DNA of 10,549 bases, from assembly GCA_947458675.1 (NCBI GenBank), contig CANHAW010000039.1, positions 1 to 10,549 of the forward strand, read 5' to 3'. This document shows positions 5,999 to 10,549 of this stretch, one piece after another; position 1 is the stretch's first letter; each line of letters opens with the position of its first letter. The translations under genes were made by a program, and so were the position numbers. The stretch is from Beijerinckiaceae bacterium. GTDB taxonomy: Bacteria; Pseudomonadota; Alphaproteobacteria; Rhizobiales; Beijerinckiaceae. Under the pieces are notes generated by a model. The model was not told the origin of the DNA and ran no database searches. It saw only the letters and a list, made by a program, of their open reading frames with translations.

Positions 5999-7415
5999 CC
6001 GATCCTGTAAAGGCGATCCGCACCATATTGGTCGCGCCCGGCGTTCCAAAAGGCACGCCGGCGACAATGATCACACGATCTCCCTCGCGCGAAAAACCTT
6101 CGCGATTGGAGAATTTGCAGGCGCGCCGCGCCATATCGTCAATGTCGCTGGCATCTTTCGTCAGCATGGCGTGAACGCCCCAGACAAGCGTCAGGCGACG
6201 CGCCGTAGCACGGCTCGGCGTGAGCGCGAGAACCGGCGGCTGCGGGCGCTCGCGCGCAATCCGCAAAGCCGTCGAGCCGGACGACGTCCAGGCAATCACC
6301 GCCTTGAGATCGAGCGTTTCAGCGACATCGCGGGCAGCAACTGCAATGGCATCGGCCCCTGTTGCTTCAGGCGCAGCGCGCTGGGCGTTGATGACTGAGC
6401 GGAAGATCGGATCGGTCTCCACTTCTTCCGCAATGCGATTCATCATCGCAACAGCTTCAACAGGATATTGACCGGCCGCACTTTCGGCTGAAAGCATGAC
6501 GGCATCCGCGCCTTCGAAAACAGCGGTCGCAACATCGGAAACTTCAGCGCGCGTGGGCACGGGCGATGTGATCATGCTTTCCAGCATTTGCGTGGCAACA
6601 ACAACCGGCTTGCCGAGACGGCGCGCCACGCGCGTGATGCGCTTTTGCAGACCGGGCACTTTTTCGACCGGCATTTCAACGCCGAGATCGCCGCGCGCCA
6701 CCATCAATGCATCGGAAATTTCCATAATCTCGTCGAGCCGCGCAATGGCCTGCGGCTTTTCGATTTTCGCCAGCACGCCGGCACGACCGCGAACGATTTT
6801 CTTCACTTCCGCAATATCGTCAGCACGCTGCACGAATGAGACGGCAATCCAGTCGACGCCTTCATGCAGAGCAGCTTCAAGATCGCCGCGATCTTTTTCC
6901 GTCATTGCAGAAACCGGGATTTCCGTATCGGGCAGGCTGACGCCCTTGCGATTGGAAATGCGCCCGCCGACATCGACAATCGCCAAAGCGCGATCGTGCT
7001 TGGCTTCTTTCACATGCAGGCGCAGCTTGCCATCGTCGATGAGGATCGAATGTCCCGGACGCAAGGCCCGCAGAATTTCAGGATGGGGCAGATGCACACG
7101 ATGCGCATCGCCCGGCTCATTTTTGGAATCGAGCGTGAATGAGGCGCCTGCAACCAGCTCCACAGAACCATCGGCAAAAGCCCCGACGCGCAATTTCGGG
7201 CCCTGCAGATCGGCGAGAATGCCGATGGCGCGACCGAATTCTTTTTCCAGCCCGCGGATCGTCTCAACCCGCTCGTGCAACATCTCGTGGCTTGTATGGC
7301 TCATGTTGATGCGGAAGACATCGACGCCGGCCTCAAGCAGGCGCTTGACGATGGCGCGGTCCTGCGAGGCAGGTCCGAGGGTCGCGAGAATCTTGACGCG
7401 ACGAAGCCTTCTCAT
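5991..7415 (-). CDS. pyk: Pyruvate kinase
   Basis: Final glycolytic enzyme, converting phosphoenolpyruvate and ADP to pyruvate and ATP in the cytoplasm. 474 residues, normal for bacterial type. Visible: KILATLGPAS (residues 8-17), FRINMSH (34-40), LADLQGPKLRVG (67-78), the B-domain segment after it, catalytic Lys in LAKIEKPQAI (215-224), MVARGDLGVE (238-247) and QMLESMITSPVPTRAEVSDVA in pieces (276-296), then MLSAESAAGQYP (307-318) and a C-terminal allosteric domain. Lys74 in GPKLR occupies the position that is Glu117 in potassium-dependent muscle enzyme; Lys there marks potassium-independent enzymes. Start: ATG at 7415 with AGAAAGG 7 bases before it; the frame runs on upstream through the DUF1036 gene but that part is non-homologous. 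It lies 22 bases after the DUF1036 gene and probably shares its transcript. Confidence 0.97.
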   Translation of the reverse strand: MRRLRRVKILATLGPASQDRAIVKRLLEAGVDVFRINMSHTSHEMLHERVETIRGLEKEFGRAIGILADLQGPKLRVGAFADGSVELVAGASFTLDSKNEPGDAHRVHLPHPEILRALRPGHSILIDDGKLRLHVKEAKHDRALAIVDVGGRISNRKGVSLPDTEIPVSAMTEKDRGDLEAALHEGVDWIAVSFVQRADDIAEVKKIVRGRAGVLAKIEKPQAIARLDEIMEISDALMVARGDLGVEMPVEKVPGLQKRITRVARRLGKPVVVATQMLESMITSPVPTRAEVSDVATAVFEGADAVMLSAESAAGQYPVEAVAMMNRIAEEVETDPIFRSVINAQRAAPEATGADAIAVAARDVAETLDLKAVIAWTSSGSTALRIARERPQPPVLALTPSRATARRLTLVWGVHAMLTKDASDIDDMARRACKFSNREGFSREGDRVIIVAGVPFGTPGATNMVRIAFTGSEK

Positions 7416-7437
7416 GAGCGTGCCTTTCTGAACATCA

Positions 7438-7881
7438 TCAACGCTGGCCGGGCTGATTGGAATCGGTGAGCTGGACGGTCCAGTTGCGTGCATCCTTGCC
7501 CGTATCGATTTCGAAAAAACCGGTGCGGTCGTAGCCGCGAACAAGGCAATTCTCGCGACCCTCGATGCGGAACTCGCGGTCGCGTGTGCACATATAGGCC
7601 TTGCCCTTCCACTCGCCGCCGCGCTCGTCCATCGCATAGACGTAATAATATTGGGCCGCGAGCGCGCCGCGCAGCAAGGTCTCGCAAGCGCCCTGCTTCA
7701 GATTCCACCACCCCTCCGTCACCCAGGTCTGGCCATCCGTATAGGCTATGGCGACGCTGACGCGGCTTGAGGCATTGTTGCACAGGCGGAAGTCTGCCTG
7801 CGCAGCCGTGGGCAGCAAAAGCGCAAGGCCGAGGAGGGCCGTTCGAAGGTTGAGTCTGGCAGGCATTTGCGAAGGAAACAT
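7438..7881 (-). CDS. Secreted DUF1036 protein
   Basis: A 147-residue exported protein of unknown function. Residues 1-29 form a Sec signal peptide (basic RLNLR, hydrophobic core LLGLALLLP, cleavage after AQA). The mature part shows the DUF1036 pattern: FRLCNNASSRVSVAIAY (31-47), WVTEGWWNL (53-61), YYYVYAMDERGGEW (78-91), YMCTRDREF (96-104) and CLVRGYDRTGFFEIDTG (112-128). Four cysteines (34, 66, 98, 112) could form two disulfides in the periplasm. The ATG at 7881 is chosen because the signal peptide begins there; the frame is open to 7980, and an in-frame ATG at 7866 also leaves a workable signal. The ribosome site is weak. It is followed by pyk after 22 bases. From memory, DUF1036 next to pyk is recurrent in this order; what links them is not known. 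Confidence 0.87.
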   Translation of the reverse strand: MFPSQMPARLNLRTALLGLALLLPTAAQADFRLCNNASSRVSVAIAYTDGQTWVTEGWWNLKQGACETLLRGALAAQYYYVYAMDERGGEWKGKAYMCTRDREFRIEGRENCLVRGYDRTGFFEIDTGKDARNWTVQLTDSNQPGQR

Positions 7882-8014
7882 GTCGTCCGTGTGATACTGC
7901 CTGCGAATCGGGGGAGGCGCAGCAGCCTTGCCGCCAGTTGAATCACGATCGGGCCATCCTGTCAGGCCCCCGCCCGACACTTACCGCCTCACGGGCTCGT
8001 GCGCACATGCCATG

Positions 8015-8044
8015 CTGGCCAGCGCCAAGCCAGACCTTTATGAT
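8015..8044 (+). promoter_or_regulatory. Possible promoter close to the amidohydrolase start
   Basis: TGGCCA (8016-8021), 17 bases, TATGAT (8039-8044): 4 of 6 and 5 of 6 to TTGACA / TATAAT. Transcription would begin only about 3 bases before the ATG at 8054, implying a leaderless or nearly leaderless message. The rest of the 172-base divergent spacer holds a GGGCC / GGCCC hairpin (7951-7969) and no clear promoter for the minus-strand DUF1036-pyk pair. Confidence 0.25.
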
Positions 8045-8053
8045 AGCAGGCAA

Positions 8054-8893
8054 ATGCACGGCCCAGCCCAAGACATCAGCCGGTTCGACCCGCTCGAGCG
8101 CCTCGATGGCGCTCTGAATTGCGGAATCCTGCTGCTTTGCGACCATGCGCGGCCTGCCCTGCCGCCTGAATATGGCGACCTTGGCCTTACCGCCGATCAT
8201 TTCACCCGCCACATTGCCTATGACATTGGCGCGGCGGCGCTGACCTATGCGCTCGCCCAGCGCCTTTGCGCCCCGGCGCTGATGACGACTTTTTCACGCC
8301 TGCTGATCGACCCCAATCGCGGCGCCGATGACCCGACGCTGGTGATGCGGATTTCCGACCGCGCCCTCATTCCCGGCAATGCCCGCATTGACGATGCGGA
8401 AATTGCCCGCCGCCGGCGCCTCTATTGGCAGCCCTATCGCGACGCCATTGCCGACATGTCGCAAAAAATGCGCGCCGCCGGGCGGCCACCGGCGCTGGTG
8501 TCCATCCATTCCTACACGCCGGTCTGGCGCGGCAGGCCGCGGCCCTGGCATGCGGGGCTTTTATGGGATTGCGACGACCGGCTCGCGCGCCCGCTGCTGG
8601 CCAGTCTGCGCGCTGAACGCCATCTCGTGATCGTCGACAATGAGCCCTATGATGGGGCGCTGCGCGGCGACACAATGTTCGACCACGGCACATTGCCGGG
8701 TCTGGCCCATGTGCTGATCGAAGTGCGGCAGGATCTGATTGCGACGCAACCGGGTGTCGAAGAATGGGCCAATCGCCTGGCGCCGCTTCTTGTGGACTGC
8801 CTGGCTGCACCAGACATACATGACATACGCCATTATCCGAGCCGTGCGGCAACGCCGGCCCAGCTGGCCGCTTTGAGGGAGAAAATGACATGA
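8054..8893 (+). CDS. N-formylglutamate amidohydrolase family protein
   Basis: Zinc-type amidohydrolase family that releases formate from N-formyl-L-glutamate, a late histidine-degradation step; the true substrate here is inferred, since no hut genes are visible. 279 residues. Motifs typical of the family: LLLCDHA (residues 26-32, metal ligand His), DHFTRHIAYDIGA (48-60), TFSRLLIDPNR (79-89), VSIHSYTPVW (149-158, second metal His), DNEPYDG (195-201) and VLIEVRQDLI (220-229) with the catalytic-site Glu and Arg. The ATG at 8054 is preferred because similarity begins soon after; the frame is open from 7928, but there is no good ribosome site upstream, and the one here (GCAGG) is only 3 bases away. 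The stop overlaps the DUF1244 start by ATGA. It is divergent from DUF1036-pyk. Confidence 0.87.
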   Translation: MHGPAQDISRFDPLERLDGALNCGILLLCDHARPALPPEYGDLGLTADHFTRHIAYDIGAAALTYALAQRLCAPALMTTFSRLLIDPNRGADDPTLVMRISDRALIPGNARIDDAEIARRRRLYWQPYRDAIADMSQKMRAAGRPPALVSIHSYTPVWRGRPRPWHAGLLWDCDDRLARPLLASLRAERHLVIVDNEPYDGALRGDTMFDHGTLPGLAHVLIEVRQDLIATQPGVEEWANRLAPLLVDCLAAPDIHDIRHYPSRAATPAQLAALREKMT

Positions 8894-9201
8894 CATTCGA
8901 CGACAAGACACAGACCGAACTCGAAGCCGCCGCTTTCCGCCGCCTCATGTCGCATCTGCGCAACCGTACGGATGTTCAGAATATCGACATGATGAATCTC
9001 GCCGGCTTCTGCCGCAATTGCCTTTCGAACTGGATGAAGGATGCAGCCGACGAGCGCGGCCTTGCTCTCACCAAGGATCAGGCGCGCGAACATGTCTATG
9101 GCATGCCCTTCGAGGAATGGCGCGCCAAATACCAGACCGAGGCGACCCCCGAGCAGAAAGCCGCTTTTGCCAATTCTCCCGCGGCAAAAGGCCAGCACTG
9201 A
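8890..9201 (+). CDS. DUF1244 protein with conserved CRNC motif
   Basis: A 103-residue predicted cytoplasmic protein of unknown function. Residues 10-81 follow the DUF1244 pattern closely: LEAAAFRRLMSHLRNRTDVQ (11-30), NIDMMNLAGFCRNCLSNW (31-48), DQAREHVYGMPFEEWRAKYQ (63-82). Cys41 and Cys44 form a CxxC pair that could bind metal or be redox active; only one such pair is present, so a metal site would need a partner or a dimer. The tail (83-103) is variable. Start: ATG overlapping the upstream TGA, with GAGGGAG about 10 bases before it, so it is translationally coupled to the amidohydrolase. A functional link between the two is inferred from this coupling alone. Confidence 0.88.
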   Translation: MTFDDKTQTELEAAAFRRLMSHLRNRTDVQNIDMMNLAGFCRNCLSNWMKDAADERGLALTKDQAREHVYGMPFEEWRAKYQTEATPEQKAAFANSPAAKGQH

Positions 9202-9233
9202 GGCAGGAAAGCGGGGATTTCCCGGACCATAGC

Positions 9234-9262
9234 CTTGACGCAGGACAGCCCGCATCGCATCC
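9234..9262 (+). promoter_or_regulatory. Candidate -35 element before gapR
   Basis: CTTGAC (9234-9239) is an exact match to the rhizobial -35 consensus, 81 bases before the gapR ATG in a 118-base spacer. The hexamer at 17 bases (GCATCC) is a poor -10, so this is only a candidate; gapR may also be read from the upstream operon. Confidence 0.3.
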
Positions 9263-9319
9263 ATCGCGCTCTTCGATTGGGGACGCAGATCGCCCCCGCA
9301 CCATAGGACAGGGCGCGAA

Positions 9320-9562
9320 ATGAGCACGAATTCGGTCGATTCAGGGCATTTGCGCGCGTTTATCGAGCGCATCGAGCGGCTCGAGGAAGAAAAGCGCGCC
9401 ATCGCCGACGATATCAAGGAAGTCTATGCCGAGGCCAAGGGCACCGGCTATGACGTGAAGGTCATGCGCAAGATCATTTCGCTGCGCCGCATGGATCGCG
9501 ACAAGCGCCGCGAGGAGGAAGAAATCCTCGATCTCTATCTCGCAGCGCTCGGCGAGGCGTGA
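9320..9562 (+). CDS. gapR: GapR nucleoid-associated protein (DUF2312 / UPF0335)
   Basis: Small DNA-binding protein that clamps overtwisted DNA and stimulates type II topoisomerases ahead of replication and transcription forks; its Caulobacter homologue is important for chromosome replication. The 80-residue product matches the family along its length: coiled-coil [20 protein letters not shown] (11-30), the signature [20 protein letters not shown] (32-51), then a basic segment [17 protein letters not shown] (52-68) and the terminal [10 protein letters not shown] (71-80). Start: ATG with AGGG 7 bases upstream. It follows DUF1244 after 118 bases on the same strand and converges on an ABC permease gene 18 bases away. 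Confidence 0.93.
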   Translation: MSTNSVDSGHLRAFIERIERLEEEKRAIADDIKEVYAEAKGTGYDVKVMRKIISLRRMDRDKRREEEEILDLYLAALGEA

Positions 9563-9571
9563 TCCTGTTCT

Positions 9572-9600
9572 TGGCGCGCGCTAGACCTGATCGCGCGCCA
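9572..9600. repeat. 9-bp GC-rich inverted repeat between convergent gapR and ABC permease genes
   Basis: Perfect arms TGGCGCGCG (9572-9580) and CGCGCGCCA (9592-9600) with an 11-base loop that contains the TAG stop of the minus-strand permease. Neither strand has a T-run after it, so it is not a standard intrinsic terminator, but a stem this stable between convergent genes could pause polymerase or protect mRNA 3' ends from both directions. Confidence 0.5.
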
Positions 9601-10387
9601 GACGCCCGATGATCGTATTGCACAGGCCGGCCAGCGCGAAGATCACGATCAGCAGCGCATAAAGGCCCGGCATGTCGAAGCGCATGTAGATCTGCATGAT
9701 CATGTAGCCGAGACCCTGATTGGACAATTTCGTCTCGGCCAGCAGCACGGTGATAATGGCCGTGCCCATGCCCAGACGTATGCCATTGAGGATCGGCACG
9801 CGCATGGCGGGCAGATAGATTTTCATGGCCATCTGCCAGCCGCTGGCGCGAAATGAGCGCCCGACGCGGATCAAAACCTGATCGATCTGGCGCATGCCCG
9901 CCGCCGTCGACAAAGCCACGGCAAAGAAAGCCGAGAGTGCGCCCAGCGCAATTTTCGAGGCCAGACCGACGCCGAATATCATGATCATGACCGGAAAGAG
10001 AATGATGCGCGGCGTTGGCGAGAGATAATAAATATAGGGCTCGAAAGCGCGCATCAGGAAACGATTGGCGCCCAGAACAATGCCGACCGCAATGCCAATG
10101 CCGGCACCGATCGCCAGCGAGGCCGCAGTCTCGAAAGCGGTGACTTGCAGATTGCGATAAAAGACCGGATCGGAAAGCAGTTTCAGCAGTGAGCGGCCAA
10201 TCGCCATGAGCGAGGGAATGACCTCGCCGTAAAACAGGCCCGAGCGCGACAAGGCTTCCCAGCAGGCCAGAAAAACAATTGCCACGCCAATGCGCAACAA
10301 CAAGGCGTCGCGCGCCGATGCGCTGCCGCTGAAAGTCGGCGCAACCGCTTTGCGGCGCGGCGCCCTCATCTCGCTGGTTGCAGCCAT
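9581..10387 (-). CDS. ABC transporter permease, NitT/TauT (SsuC-like) type
   Basis: Inner-membrane subunit of an ABC importer of the nitrate/sulfonate/taurine class. 268 residues with about six hydrophobic segments, starting with LRIGVAIVFLACWEAL (31-46). The ATPase-contacting EAA loop is seen at about 163-208: AAGMRQIDQVLIRVGRSFRA then SGWQ..KIYLPAMRVPILNGIRLGMG. The end GLGYMIMQIYMRFDMPGLYALL (225-246) is typical of the group. The substrate cannot be told. Start uncertain: ATG at 10387 overlaps the upstream permease gene by 22 bases; an in-frame ATG at 10369 overlaps it by ATGA only, and both have weak ribosome sites. The ATPase and binding-protein genes are not in the window. Confidence 0.9.
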   Translation of the reverse strand: MAATSEMRAPRRKAVAPTFSGSASARDALLLRIGVAIVFLACWEALSRSGLFYGEVIPSLMAIGRSLLKLLSDPVFYRNLQVTAFETAASLAIGAGIGIAVGIVLGANRFLMRAFEPYIYYLSPTPRIILFPVMIMIFGVGLASKIALGALSAFFAVALSTAAGMRQIDQVLIRVGRSFRASGWQMAMKIYLPAMRVPILNGIRLGMGTAIITVLLAETKLSNQGLGYMIMQIYMRFDMPGLYALLIVIFALAGLCNTIIGRLARDQV

Positions 10388-10549
10388 TTCTCGATGCGCT
10401 CCAGAACGACGAAAAAGAAAACCGACAGGCCGATAACGAAACAGATCGCCGCATAAGTGCCCGGCAGATCGTAACGCTCGGCAAGCTCATTGATGAGCTG
10501 GCCGAGACCGCCGAGATTGATCAGATATTCAACGCCCACCACCGTGATG
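10366..10549 (-). CDS. Second ABC transporter permease, C-terminal 60 residues only
   Basis: C-terminal end of another NitT/TauT-type permease; the N-terminal part lies past the right edge. Visible residues: VEYLINLGGLGQLINELAER in part, then YDLPGTYAAICFVIGLSVFFFVVLERIEKWLQPAR in part. The GLGxLI...YDLPGxYA pattern aligns with GLGYMI...FDMPGLYA of the downstream permease, so the two are paralogues. The single hydrophobic span ICFVIGLSVFFFVVL is the last membrane helix. Its stop codon overlaps the downstream permease start, so the two are coupled and probably form a heterodimeric channel. Confidence 0.83.
   Translation of the reverse strand, partial: ITVVGVEYLINLGGLGQLINELAERYDLPGTYAAICFVIGLSVFFFVVLERIEKWLQPAR

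Noticed and set aside
6496..7431. Long plus-strand open frame (311 codons) opposite pyk
   Set aside because: It is Ser/Thr/Arg-rich with no recognisable domain and lies fully antisense to a clearly conserved pyruvate kinase. Long antisense frames are common in GC-rich genes.
7416..7637. Upstream extension of pyk to 7637
   Set aside because: It overlaps the DUF1036 gene and shows no similarity to pyruvate kinase; the ATG at 7415 has a good ribosome site.
9474..10490. Minus-strand open frame of 338 codons over the ABC permeases
   Set aside because: It is in a different frame from the two real permeases, has an Arg/Gly/Ser/His-rich composition and no membrane-segment pattern, so it is a shadow frame.
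1..10549. Mobile element, phage, CRISPR, toxin-antitoxin or defence system
   Set aside because: No transposase, integrase, repeat array, restriction enzyme or similar protein is seen; all well-supported genes belong to housekeeping or conserved alphaproteobacterial families.

Overview
This window looks like ordinary chromosomal sequence from a GC-rich alphaproteobacterium, most likely order Hyphomicrobiales (Rhizobiales). The evidence is the set of lineage-typical genes: a GapR (DUF2312) nucleoid protein, a DUF1036 secreted protein next to pyruvate kinase, an N-formylglutamate amidohydrolase followed by DUF1244, two YdcH-type small proteins beside purEK, and an rpsU gene encoding an alphaproteobacterial-style S21. 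Several promoter-like sites fit the rhizobial housekeeping pattern CTTGAC-N17-CTATAT. The genus cannot be determined. I see no tRNA, rRNA, CRISPR array, insertion sequence, phage gene or toxin-antitoxin pair, and codon use looks even throughout.

Layout from left to right. (1) The N-terminal two thirds of a propionyl-CoA synthetase (prpE, minus strand, cut by the left edge) is divergent from a TauE/SafE-type membrane exporter. (2) Two small coiled-coil YdcH (DUF465) paralogues are transcribed divergently from a 238-base spacer. The plus-strand copy is followed by purE and purK, which overlap by ATGA and make the two-step conversion of AIR to CAIR in purine synthesis. (3) rpsU (ribosomal protein S21, GTG start) has a promoter-like site and a terminator-like hairpin in its leader, and a strong intrinsic terminator behind it. 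(4) A lipoprotein made of six TPR repeats ends exactly where the convergent pyruvate kinase gene (pyk) ends. pyk is the second gene of a minus-strand pair with a secreted DUF1036 protein. (5) Divergent from that pair is an N-formylglutamate amidohydrolase coupled by ATGA to a DUF1244 protein, then gapR. (6) A minus-strand ABC importer segment with two overlapping NitT/TauT-type permease genes closes the window; the upstream permease is cut by the right edge.

The genes do not form one pathway. They are mostly housekeeping units: propionate activation, purine synthesis, translation, glycolysis, chromosome topology and nutrient import. I did not find a convincing new system. The points most worth checking are the rpsU leader, the translationally coupled amidohydrolase-DUF1244 pair, and a few inverted repeats at gene ends. 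The longest gene-free stretch is the 238-base spacer between the YdcH genes.
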